NCBI GenBank assembly: GCA_039105265.1
Contig: JAPFFF010000005.1
Location: forward strand, 1,736,001 to 1,800,000
DNA from: Tritrichomonas musculus
Lineage: Eukaryota > Parabasalia > Tritrichomonadida > Tritrichomonadidae
DNA: 64,000 nt
Direction of reading: 5' to 3'
The notes under the pieces were generated by a model. It was not told the DNA's origin. It saw only the letters and a program-made list of their open reading frames with translations, and made no database searches. This document shows, piece by piece, positions 49,839-58,804 of the stretch (its first letter is position 1; every line of letters begins with the position of its first letter). A program made the translations under genes and the position numbers.

Positions 49839-50660
49839 ATGTATAATCAAAGCTTTACGACTTCGTTTGGGAATCAAGACTCATTCAGCTACGTTCATGA
49901 TATGGTCAGAGATTGCTTGAGAAGAAATAAAGGGCAAGTCACGAATGCATTGATCAGAAAGATTCACAAAGACATCAATATTTACTATAATTCTGTGAAT
50001 ATATTCGTTGGCAAACAAGGTTCTGGAAAGACGTTATCAGCAATTGAAGAAATCATTAAAATAGCTTCAATTCCAAATGCAGCACATCTTCTCATATATG
50101 TATCCAAAACAGGTGAACAGAAAGATGTTACATTTGAGTCGTTGAGGGAACTCATTGAAATACCAATAGCATATGTTTCCCAAGAGAATGCAGAAGAATA
50201 TGTTAATGCATTATTGAATTATAAGCAACTATATTACACAATAAGGAAGGAACATTTAGAGAATCAAATCATTGATGAGCAACGAATCGAGATATTCAGA
50301 GCATTGAAAGTTAATGATTTTCGTGCACCAATGTTGCATACCTTGATACTATTTGATGATATTGCTAATAACAAATTGCTTGCAAATGAGAAATCATATT
50401 TCAACAATCTGATGACTACATGTCGACATAACCATATATCATTCTTCTTGAATGTCCAGTTCTGGAAATCGCTATCAACAACCATTAAATCAAATGTCTC
50501 AACAGTATTCGTATTTGGGACATATTCAAAAGAGCAGTTGAGATACATTACTCATCAGATTACTATGAGCATATCATTTGATGAATTGTATGAGCGATAC
50601 AAAAATATGAATAAACATCATAAGATCATAATCGATTGCAATAATGGAAATGTAATATAG
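49839..50660 (+). CDS. Maverick DNA-packaging ATPase (FtsK/HerA, A32-like)
   Basis: 273 residues. A Walker A motif GKQGSGKT occurs at about residue 59 (NIFVGKQGSGKTLSAIEEI). A hydrophobic strand ending in Asp-Asp (HTLILFDDIANNKLL, about residue 168) is the Walker B, and an R-H-N-HISFFLNVQFW segment carries the sensor position. This matches poxvirus A32-like packaging ATPases of Polintons and NCLDVs, which pump DNA into the capsid. Length is normal for the family. The gene overlaps no neighbour and is convergent with the 50695 gene 35 bp away. Confidence 0.85.
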   Translation: MYNQSFTTSFGNQDSFSYVHDMVRDCLRRNKGQVTNALIRKIHKDINIYYNSVNIFVGKQGSGKTLSAIEEIIKIASIPNAAHLLIYVSKTGEQKDVTFESLRELIEIPIAYVSQENAEEYVNALLNYKQLYYTIRKEHLENQIIDEQRIEIFRALKVNDFRAPMLHTLILFDDIANNKLLANEKSYFNNLMTTCRHNHISFFLNVQFWKSLSTTIKSNVSTVFVFGTYSKEQLRYITHQITMSISFDELYERYKNMNKHHKIIIDCNNGNVI

Positions 50661-50694
50661 AATATGTTCTGAAACGATTCACAAAGTATTATTT

Positions 50695-51918
50695 TTATTC
50701 ATAGATTGCTTGCATTTGTCGTTGTTTCATGGCCCATGCATTTGTTAATGAATTTCTGAAATTTTCATTTCTATTTAATGATGCAACAATCTTGTTCTTG
50801 ACATCAGCAATGAACTGTTCTCTTTGTGTTGATAACATGTCATGAACATATGCTTTGATACGTTCTTTAACAGCTGCTTTATTGAATAACCATTGTTCGA
50901 ATTGTTTAGTACATAAGCTTCCATCAGTCCAGTCAACTACATATTCAGAATTTGATCTACGCTTCATTGAAGCGAAATCTTGACGCAATGCTGGCAACTG
51001 GTTACGAATTGAATTAAGGAATGGAATCTTAACATTAGTATCATAGAATTTAGAAGCCATTGATGCTTCATAAGCTTTCTTTCCACTGAGATCTATTGCA
51101 ATACTACGTGCTAATTTAGCTTTCTCAGCGTTATTACCTGCTACCTGACTGAATGCTGCTCTACAAGCTGGAGCGACAATCAATTGTGCGAATGCCCTAT
51201 ATGGAGAGAATTTGGTAGGTGCATGAGTTGTATGTTTCTTATATTTACGTCTGAATTCTTCAGTAGTTGGATCTTCTCCACCCCATGCAGTGATCTCTGA
51301 CATATCATCGTTATATTCAGGTGCATAAAATTCATCATTTAAGAATTTGCGATATGACGTTTCTTTACGTTGTTGTGGTGTTGGATGTGTTCGATAATAT
51401 TCACCTTTGAATGGAAAATCTGATGCTTTGGTTGTGTATCCATTAACTGCTACAATCTTGCCATCACGTCTGACAACATATTCATCAATTCCATCTCCAT
51501 CAAGGTCTTCAGAACCACCTGTATATCTATTATTTCCACCAGTTGGTTTGGCATTCCATATACCGAATTGACCTGGCATGAAGTTTGCGGATCTGACAAT
51601 ATCACGTGCTTGTCTACTGCTAACGAGATTCTTTAGTGTATGTTGCTTGATGTCTTCAGCATCTTCTGGATTATAATTGAAACCAATTGGAATTCTTGCT
51701 GTATGTCTACGTTCATGAACCTCTGCAGGTAATTCTTCTGCTGGAAAATGTTGATTATAAACGAGTTGTCTATTTCTATTTGGTTGACGAATTTGAATGA
51801 CTTCTCCAACTTCAGGTATTGCTTGCTCTTCTGGTGCTTGCTCTTCTGGTGCTGGTGCTGGTGCTGGAAGTGCTGGTATATCTGACATTTGCCTTGACGC
51901 AAAAATATTATCAAGCAT
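50695..51918 (-). CDS. Maverick structural-like protein with DxDxDG loop
   Basis: 407 residues from ATG 51918; ATG 51888 (MSDIPALPAP) is an alternative start. Residues about 12-40 are Ala/Pro/Glu-rich. At about residues 130-160 there is a calcium-loop-like stretch EDLDGDGIDEYVVRR followed by GKIVAVNGYTT; this D-L-D-G-D-G-I-D-E-x-V pattern also occurs in structural proteins of giant viruses and some Polinton relatives. The C-terminal half is helical and basic. The role is unknown; a virion component is plausible from gene order. Confidence 0.6.
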   Translation of the reverse strand: MLDNIFASRQMSDIPALPAPAPAPEEQAPEEQAIPEVGEVIQIRQPNRNRQLVYNQHFPAEELPAEVHERRHTARIPIGFNYNPEDAEDIKQHTLKNLVSSRQARDIVRSANFMPGQFGIWNAKPTGGNNRYTGGSEDLDGDGIDEYVVRRDGKIVAVNGYTTKASDFPFKGEYYRTHPTPQQRKETSYRKFLNDEFYAPEYNDDMSEITAWGGEDPTTEEFRRKYKKHTTHAPTKFSPYRAFAQLIVAPACRAAFSQVAGNNAEKAKLARSIAIDLSGKKAYEASMASKFYDTNVKIPFLNSIRNQLPALRQDFASMKRRSNSEYVVDWTDGSLCTKQFEQWLFNKAAVKERIKAYVHDMLSTQREQFIADVKNKIVASLNRNENFRNSLTNAWAMKQRQMQAIYE

Positions 51919-51935
51919 CTTTTGATATGATTAAT

Positions 51936-53267
51936 TTAACAGAATGGCCAGCATGGGCAACCACGACAACGAGGACAGTTATCTTCTGTTATTTTCAAAG
52001 ATCCAGTATTTCTAATTGAATCATTTAGCATGAATCTAACAAGAACTATATCTCTTGGTCTCAATGATCTCACTACTTCATAGGACCATCCGTTACCCAT
52101 TTTTATTAATGTTGATTTACGTTTTCGGTTATGGTAATCTATAAGAAGATAAGACTTATCTTGGGCATGGCATGCTTCAACTCCATAGAATAAAATTGAA
52201 TTCACATAGTTTGGTTTAGCAATTTGCTCTACGAATTCACGCGTGAAACCTACATCATTTATATTTATATTTTGAGTATCAATGTCAAAATAATGACACA
52301 CATGTTGAATGTAATTACTAATTGTTGTATCTCGAGGTGTTTCTGGAACAGTATTTGGAATCAAATTGTTATCAAATTGATTATTTTTTCGTTTGTCTCG
52401 ATGATTACGACTATTTTCACGATCTTCGTTTTCTAATTCTCGAAGTCTAATGTCTGCCTCAATTGACCTCATGGCTATAGCTGTATTATTATCATCAGTA
52501 TGAGTAATGACATTCAATGCATTTTGATTAGGCTCTGATACTGAACCATGTGAACCATTTAAATCCATTGTTCGTTTATTATTTAAATTAATGTGGCTCA
52601 AATCAAAGAGTCGACTTATGAAGCCACCCCGTTGTTGTTGTATTCGATTTGGAGTTGGTGATCGTGATGGACTTGATGACGATGCAGCTCGTGGTTGATA
52701 AGGATTTCTATGGACAGCTTCTTGTCTATATGGTTGACGTTGGTGATGTTGCTGATGTTGCTGATGTGGTTGCTGATGTGGTTGCTCATATTGCTGATAT
52801 TGCTGCTGATATTGCTGCTGATATGGTTGTTGATATGGTTGTTGATATGGTTGTTGATATGGTTGTTGATATGGTTGTTGATATGGTTGTTGATATTGTT
52901 GTTGATATTGCTGCTGATATGGTTGTTGATATGGTTGTTGATATTGTTGTTGATATTGTTGTTGATATGGTTGTTGATATTGTTGTTGATATGGTTGTTG
53001 ATATTGTTGTTGATATTGTTGCTGTCTTGGTTGCAGTTGATATTGCTGTCTTGGTTGCAGTTGATATTGTTGTTGTCGTGGTTGTTGTTGCTGTCGTGGT
53101 GGTGGTGGTGGTGGTGGTGGTTGCTGCCTTTGATATTGTCGCTGATTTGGTGGTTGTTGTTGCCTTTGATATTGATGATATGCTAGATCAGGATTAGCAT
53201 GTTGAGCATTAGGAAGAACTGGACTTTGAGCTCGAGAATTACTAGATGAATCAAATATGTCAACCAT
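51936..53267 (-). CDS. Maverick Q/P/Y-repeat protein with Cys-rich end
   Basis: 443 residues from ATG 53267 (MVDIFDSSS). Upstream in-frame sequence overlaps the divergent fibre-like gene and is unlikely to be translated. Residues about 35-180 are a low-complexity region of QQPYQQQYQ repeats with a run of eight Pro. A Ser-rich link leads to a more globular C-terminal third (GFTREFVEQIAKPNYVNSILFYGVEACHAQDKSYLLIDY). The final residues are NCPRCRGCPCWPFC, a five-Cys cluster that may bind metal. Start-to-start distance from the fibre gene is 44 bp. Function unknown; a virion or assembly role is inferred from context. Confidence 0.6.
   Translation of the reverse strand: MVDIFDSSSNSRAQSPVLPNAQHANPDLAYHQYQRQQQPPNQRQYQRQQPPPPPPPPRQQQQPRQQQYQLQPRQQYQLQPRQQQYQQQYQQPYQQQYQQPYQQQYQQQYQQPYQQPYQQQYQQQYQQPYQQPYQQPYQQPYQQPYQQPYQQQYQQQYQQYEQPHQQPHQQHQQHHQRQPYRQEAVHRNPYQPRAASSSSPSRSPTPNRIQQQRGGFISRLFDLSHINLNNKRTMDLNGSHGSVSEPNQNALNVITHTDDNNTAIAMRSIEADIRLRELENEDRENSRNHRDKRKNNQFDNNLIPNTVPETPRDTTISNYIQHVCHYFDIDTQNININDVGFTREFVEQIAKPNYVNSILFYGVEACHAQDKSYLLIDYHNRKRKSTLIKMGNGWSYEVVRSLRPRDIVLVRFMLNDSIRNTGSLKITEDNCPRCRGCPCWPFC
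52740..53180. repeat. 12-bp coding repeat (QQPY) and Gln/Pro tracts
   Basis: TGTTGATATGGT and variants recur every 12 bases from about 52,745 to 53,000. A GGT run (about 53,097-53,120) encodes the eight-Pro stretch. Plus-strand frames here are repeat artefacts. Confidence 0.9.
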
Positions 53268-53311
53268 TTTATACTTTGATTGGCACCAAAAATTGTTTAA
53301 CTTTGAGATAA

Positions 53312-56300
53312 ATGACTGCAATATTAACCAAACAAAATGCATTAGATGGAGCCTTGGTAGGAGGTTCTGGCAAAGGTGGTGATGGAATATTTGATTCAAT
53401 TCATGTTAAAGGTGATGCCACAATAGATGGTAGTTGTAAAATCTTCTTTGGTGAAGAATATGGTGAACCTCAAAGTGTCAAAGAATGTTTCGAAACATTT
53501 GGGAAAGCATTAACGGATATAACTAGCGACATTCAATCACATCGAACCGTTATCGATACACATGGAACCAAACTTGCTGACCATGAAGATAGAATATCAA
53601 CTTTAGAGAATGCTCCTCCATCTGCAATCGAGAAGGTAATGACTTATGAAGAAGGTTGTGATGAATTCATAATTGATGCAAATAATATCCATAAATTAAG
53701 TGATTCGGATCTAAGAGATCCTCAGGGAGAAGTACATTCGGATCCTCAGGGCCATTCTACATACAACATTCTTGAGATTGATTACTCTGGATCTGTAAGT
53801 GGACAAGTCTTTGAGATCATCTTTCCAAAGAATCTTGGAATTGATAATGCTTATATTTCATTTGAGAATGAATCATTCACGAATCCTATTATTGAATACA
53901 TTGATGAGAAATATCAATTGAAGTACATCAGCAATGAATCAAAACCTCGAATATACATGTCGAAATCTGCAATCTATGACCCATTTGAACTATATACTGA
54001 TGGATTCATGAAGATCAAATTCGTTGGGAAAATGCATCAAATCTCAGTTATTAAAGATTGTGCTGAAGGTACATTAATGAATCTCAAGTGTAATCTCATT
54101 GATGCTGACAATTGCTTCAAACTCTATAGGTCTCCATTACCTGACTTCTATACAATCAAGTCAATCGGGGATTACAATTTGGATACTGCAAATGGTTTAT
54201 ATTATGCTGACTGGGGATATAATCCTGATTCCGATTCATTCAATTCACTCATTGAAGGACAGACATTCGAGCTTCATGATAACGTATTTGGGACTCATTA
54301 CAAGCTTACTAAATCTGGAGGTAAATGGATTGGTACCAATTATTGTGTTAACATTCCACTGAAGATGCGTAAAGAGAATTCATATGGATCCTTGAATAGA
54401 GACATTCCATACATTTCAATCAAGAAGAATGCTGCAAACATATTTGCTTTGAAAGGTCTAATCAATTATGAATCCGGGAATCCATTAAAGATGATGCTTG
54501 ACAAAGGTATGATAACATATAGTTCCAATACTAGAATGGGTGATCCAGATGAAACCAATGATGTCTGGCGTGTATGGTTTGGATGCAATGAAGATAAGAG
54601 TGGAGACTATTCTGCTACATTAACCCTTGATGGACATACTTATGAATTCGTCATTGGATTCAAATATTCATGGAAGCATGAGCATACATATGAGATCAAA
54701 ACCGACAACTATTTTGAATATATCCCTTACCGTTATGAATCATTTATTGAAACAGATTCTGATAATTTGAGAGTTTACATGAAGGCTGATCCAGAATTCA
54801 ACATCCCAATTGATGAAAATATTGAATACCCAGGTGGCAATACATTCGAGTTTCTAGCTTCAACGGGTTACTATTCTGTATCACCTAGACCGGAATCTTG
54901 CACAACATTGATGACAAATTTCAATATTCAAACATCTGGAATAGTCATTGGAGAGAATATTGAATCACATATCTTTGAATTGAATTCGTTAGGGAATGTT
55001 GTTGATATAGCTGTTAACGACATATCATCTTTGGAGAAATATTGTAATCGTTTGCAGAAAGAATTTGATGACATGCAACCTAAATTCAGCTGGTTTGATT
55101 ACATTGCCGGCAAGTTCGTTAACATTGGATCATCTGTATTTACATTTGGGAAAGTTGGTGCTGGAGATCTATTGCAAATCTCTATTGATGGAATTAAAGG
55201 TCTTTCTAAACTATCATTTGCCAAAGATGCTGATAAAGATGATGGAATAGAATTAGAAGATATTGATGAAGTCGTTAGAGACAAATCTGTGAATCAATCA
55301 AGAGAAATCATTAAAGAATTGACATATGTCGATACCATTATTGAGATCCCAAATGAGAAATATTGTCACAGATATTATACTGATACATTGAAAGGTACAT
55401 TAGAAGTTGAAACCAAAGTGGACAATGAGGGTGAAGTAATCAAGTTAAACACATATTCCATCAATGAAGATAAGAGTTTCACATTGCAAAGCAAGTACGA
55501 CACCTCAGGTGATGCGAAGCAAGTATCAAATGAGTCAACAAATGGGTCACTTTATGAAATTACTTTCGAAGATCCATATTTAATGATTATCACCATGGGA
55601 AGTCATGAACCATTATCAGTTAGAATCAAGTATACAACCAAAGTTGAGAATTCTGAATTAGGTTTAGGTGAAACGTTAACGAATAAGCAATTGATGTCTG
55701 CAGCTGCTATCAAGAAACTCATTGAAAACCATAAAACAAATTGGTTGAATGAGATCCCAAAAATGCCAGAGAATTTGGTTAATGAATCTGCTTTGAGTAC
55801 TGCTTTAGAATCATATGTAAAGAAAGAAGACATATTATCAACCGAAAATATAACTCAAGAATTGTCAATCACTACCCACTTCGTAAATGGAACAACAAAT
55901 GATGAGGATAAAAGAACGAATATTACAAATTTGGATGGAGATTTATGCAAAATACTAAAGAAATCATCATTAATAGTGAAAGGCTCTTGTAATAATGAAG
56001 ATATTTCAGGAGAATATTTGTATGATAGTGAAGACTCGGAATATTATCATTACAAGAAAGGTGAAAATACTTTTTCTATATATTATTTCTATTATCGTGG
56101 AACATTCAGATATAATGATAACTATGCTGTCGATCTAGAATCAGTATGTTATTCATACAAGCTTGAAGTTTATGATGAATATTGTATTCCAAATATGAAT
56201 TTCGTAAAAACTAATTTTGCTTTGAAAACAGATATTCCTGAACCAGTTGACTTGACACCATATTACACTAGTGCCCAGGCTGATGAGAAGTTCGTTGATG

Positions 56301-57781
56301 AAGATGAATTGGCTTATGAATTAGATAAGTATGAGACCAAGGATGTGGCTGATGGAAAGTATGCATTGAAAGCAGATATCCCTGAGATCCCAACAGATTT
56401 GGTTAATGAATCTGCACTGAGTACTGCGTTGGAACCATATGCGAAGACCCAAGACTTACCAGATATGACCAAGTATGCACTCTCAACAGATATACCAAAA
56501 GAGTATTTCACTGATATCAGTGGAGAGGTTTATATCAAAGACCCAAACAAAATCCTGACATTGGGTGGAGCAAATCAGACATGTAGTGATGCACCTCTCA
56601 TGGTCATGAAACCAAATCATTCTCGAAATAGAAGAATATTTAGCATTGGCAATCAACTGGATAGTTCGAAGGAGAGATGGTTAGATTTTGATATTGATGC
56701 AAACAGTGATACAGCGACCATCAAATACAATGAAATAACTGTATTGGAGATTACTCGATCAAAAGTTTGTGTTATGAATGCATGTGATATAGACGGTAAT
56801 GCCTATGCTAAAACCAACGACTTACCAGATATGACCAAGTATGCACTCACTGAAGATATCCCAGCACCAGTTGACTTGACACCATATTATACTAGTACCC
56901 AGGCTGATGAGAAGTATGCATTGAAGTCGAATGCTGTTACAGATGAGCAGCTAATAAAAAGATGTGCCATTGATTGCAGTTCAATTACGGAGGGGTCCTC
57001 GGATATATCAATTCGTTATCTAAAACTTGTAGATAAGGTGATTCAACTGGAATTCATAGTAAGTGAATATGCACTATGTTGTGAAATAAGGGTGTTATTC
57101 CGTGATACAGATGGAAATCCCCATAACATAGTAATAGTATTACATCAGAGGACTGTGTATTTTGACAATTTCAAATTCCCACTATATTATGAAGACACTG
57201 ATGATATAATATCAAGTCCACTTACATATAACTTCCCAATAGGTGGATATCCCTGGACAACTACTCAGGAATTATTAGATGCTAGACAACTATATTCAAG
57301 ACAAATCATGTCCCGAAAGTATTTAGCGAAATTTAAGAGTGTAATGTATGGTACATCCAACACAACCATCACTCATTACTGTCCAATCGAAGCAGGTCAA
57401 AACATATCTGATTTCGTTGCAGGAAAGCCTGTATTCATGAGTGGACATGTATATAAATATGTTAACGGATCCTTCATTAGTTCCACAGCTAACGATTCAA
57501 CTGATTGCATTTGTAGTGTAGTAATCAATGGATCCTATAAAGAGTTCGTTGGAGTGATTACAGAAGTGGATGCTGAAAATGGATGTATCAAATTTGCTTC
57601 TCATGGAGACATGTTATTCACAGTTGATGATGCAAATCTCTATCAAATTGGTGACGTAATTCTCTATAACGGAAAGATCTTGGATGAAGACTTTGGTTTA
57701 TCGTGTAAAATACAAAGATCAATAGTTGGTGTGGTCACAGCAAAAATAAATGAAACCACTCTTGCAATATTTAGATCTTAG
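53312..57781 (+). CDS. Maverick large fibre-like protein
   Basis: 1,489 residues, the largest gene of the element in view. Residues about 1-110 hold a Gly-rich start (LVGGSGKGGDGIFDS) and a short coiled coil (KLADHEDRISTLEN). A long beta-rich body follows. Between about 55,770 and 56,960 the protein has repeated modules: NESALSTALExY twice, DLPDMTKYAL twice, VDLTPYYTSxQADEK twice, and recurring (Y/F)ALK(A/T)DIP. Such short DIP-type modules are typical of phage and virus tail fibres and of trimeric spikes. The end (57,340-57,780) resembles a C-terminal tip or trimer module with small beta repeats. Attachment is a reasonable guess. Confidence 0.65.
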   Translation: MTAILTKQNALDGALVGGSGKGGDGIFDSIHVKGDATIDGSCKIFFGEEYGEPQSVKECFETFGKALTDITSDIQSHRTVIDTHGTKLADHEDRISTLENAPPSAIEKVMTYEEGCDEFIIDANNIHKLSDSDLRDPQGEVHSDPQGHSTYNILEIDYSGSVSGQVFEIIFPKNLGIDNAYISFENESFTNPIIEYIDEKYQLKYISNESKPRIYMSKSAIYDPFELYTDGFMKIKFVGKMHQISVIKDCAEGTLMNLKCNLIDADNCFKLYRSPLPDFYTIKSIGDYNLDTANGLYYADWGYNPDSDSFNSLIEGQTFELHDNVFGTHYKLTKSGGKWIGTNYCVNIPLKMRKENSYGSLNRDIPYISIKKNAANIFALKGLINYESGNPLKMMLDKGMITYSSNTRMGDPDETNDVWRVWFGCNEDKSGDYSATLTLDGHTYEFVIGFKYSWKHEHTYEIKTDNYFEYIPYRYESFIETDSDNLRVYMKADPEFNIPIDENIEYPGGNTFEFLASTGYYSVSPRPESCTTLMTNFNIQTSGIVIGENIESHIFELNSLGNVVDIAVNDISSLEKYCNRLQKEFDDMQPKFSWFDYIAGKFVNIGSSVFTFGKVGAGDLLQISIDGIKGLSKLSFAKDADKDDGIELEDIDEVVRDKSVNQSREIIKELTYVDTIIEIPNEKYCHRYYTDTLKGTLEVETKVDNEGEVIKLNTYSINEDKSFTLQSKYDTSGDAKQVSNESTNGSLYEITFEDPYLMIITMGSHEPLSVRIKYTTKVENSELGLGETLTNKQLMSAAAIKKLIENHKTNWLNEIPKMPENLVNESALSTALESYVKKEDILSTENITQELSITTHFVNGTTNDEDKRTNITNLDGDLCKILKKSSLIVKGSCNNEDISGEYLYDSEDSEYYHYKKGENTFSIYYFYYRGTFRYNDNYAVDLESVCYSYKLEVYDEYCIPNMNFVKTNFALKTDIPEPVDLTPYYTSAQADEKFVDEDELAYELDKYETKDVADGKYALKADIPEIPTDLVNESALSTALEPYAKTQDLPDMTKYALSTDIPKEYFTDISGEVYIKDPNKILTLGGANQTCSDAPLMVMKPNHSRNRRIFSIGNQLDSSKERWLDFDIDANSDTATIKYNEITVLEITRSKVCVMNACDIDGNAYAKTNDLPDMTKYALTEDIPAPVDLTPYYTSTQADEKYALKSNAVTDEQLIKRCAIDCSSITEGSSDISIRYLKLVDKVIQLEFIVSEYALCCEIRVLFRDTDGNPHNIVIVLHQRTVYFDNFKFPLYYEDTDDIISSPLTYNFPIGGYPWTTTQELLDARQLYSRQIMSRKYLAKFKSVMYGTSNTTITHYCPIEAGQNISDFVAGKPVFMSGHVYKYVNGSFISSTANDSTDCICSVVINGSYKEFVGVITEVDAENGCIKFASHGDMLFTVDDANLYQIGDVILYNGKILDEDFGLSCKIQRSIVGVVTAKINETTLAIFRS

Positions 57782-58296
57782 ATTTTAATAGATCTTTTTG
57801 CAATTCTTTCACGAATCATTTCAGGGCATCCAACAAAGAATCCATCAGCAAATGCTTTACATGGATAGTATTCAATTTCTTTACCATCTTTGTTGACAAA
57901 AGAAGCTGGTTTCAGGTCAATGGATAGTATTGAACGATTGCTATTTGGTCCGTAATCTTTTATTATTTTTGATTCTCCAACCTTGATGAAAACATTTTTA
58001 GCTTTGAATATTTTTCTTATATCATTTCTATCAAATATGCAATGCTTATTAAAACTCACATACATTGGACTGATGACATATATGTTTTCATTGAATTGAT
58101 CATTTTTGACAAAATTGCTATCATATGATATCCATAATGATTCATTGAGATCAATGAGAGGTTCATTTTCTTCTGCCAGAATAATATCTTCAATATCTGC
58201 TATATTAAGAAATTTTTCAACGAATGATGTTGGTGTAAGATACAAATATGGCTTGTAATCGTCAGCTTTGGTGTTGCGTAGCATGGTGTTTTGCAT
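57778..58296 (-). CDS. Maverick unknown protein
   Basis: 172 residues from ATG 58296 (MQNTMLRNTK). Longer in-frame sequence upstream reads through non-coding repeats and is unlikely. The protein is mixed alpha/beta with no motif I recognise; the C-terminal part (YPCKAFADGFFVGCPEMIRERIAK) is basic. It ends tail-to-tail with the fibre-like gene, the two stop codons overlapping by 4 bases (57778-57781). Confidence 0.55.
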   Translation of the reverse strand: MQNTMLRNTKADDYKPYLYLTPTSFVEKFLNIADIEDIILAEENEPLIDLNESLWISYDSNFVKNDQFNENIYVISPMYVSFNKHCIFDRNDIRKIFKAKNVFIKVGESKIIKDYGPNSNRSILSIDLKPASFVNKDGKEIEYYPCKAFADGFFVGCPEMIRERIAKRSIKI

Positions 58297-58489
58297 TTTA
58301 TCTTTTGTCTGCAGTAAAAAATTATGTTTAATAAATATATTTGCATCGATTCTTAAATTTAAAAATGCAAAAACCGTTCCCAGGTGGAGATGTAGTGCAT
58401 TCAAAATCAGTAACGGACCGGTCCTTGGAGGAAACATATATGTATCTCCACCTGAGAACAGAAGAAGAAGAAAGAATTCCGTATATGAC

Positions 58490-58673
58490 CTTTCTTTCAC
58501 CCTAGCACGACCGGAACGCATTAGCGAACATCGTCTAGATGTGGAACCATTATAACTCTTCTTTCAACCTAGCACGACCGGAACGCATTAGCGAACATCA
58601 TCTAGATGTGGAATTATAATGGCTCTTCTTTCAACCTAGCACGACCGGAACGCATTAGCGAACATCATCTAGG
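58490..58673. repeat. 67-bp tandem repeat, three copies
   Basis: The core CCTAGCACGACCGGAACGCA begins at 58501, 58568 and 58635, exactly 67 bases apart, followed by ttagcgaacatc(a/g)tctag in each copy. Copies are nearly identical except near the junctions. Composition is far richer in GC than the surroundings. Confidence 0.95.
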
Positions 58674-58730
58674 GACGAGATCATATACGGAACCTCTCAG
58701 AAGAATATGAAGAATTTTACAAATAAAAAC

Positions 58731-58804
58731 GGTCCATAGCAGAATCGAACCAGGTACTCCGGATTACCATGGAAACGACTTACCACTGAGCCGTGTCTGG
58801 CCAG
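58731..58804 (-). ncRNA. tRNA-like sequence with Pol III boxes
   Basis: On the minus strand, GGCTCAGTGG (58783-58792) fits a tRNA A box and GGTTCGATTC (58742-58751) a B box, about 41 bases apart start to start. A T5 run (58725-58729 on the minus strand, GTTTTTATT) lies just downstream as a Pol III terminator. A D-stem (CGGC/GTCG) and 5 of 7 acceptor pairs (GGCCAGA with TATGGAC) can be drawn. The anticodon stem does not close and the T stem is poor, so this is probably a tRNA relic or tRNA-derived RNA rather than a working tRNA. Confidence 0.4.

Noticed and set aside
52649-53197. Plus-strand frames of 163-182 codons opposite the QQPY repeats
   Set aside because: They are the repeat read in other frames (DMVVDMVVD, LLIWLLIW) and carry no domain.
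53268-53399. N-terminal extension of the Q/P/Y-repeat protein
   Set aside because: It would overlap the start of the divergent fibre-like gene; the ATG at 53267 gives a normal hydrophilic start.
58297-58555. Extension of the 57778 gene to 58521, and a plus-strand frame 58268-58555
   Set aside because: Both run through the inverted repeat and the 67-bp tandem repeats and show no protein-like conservation.
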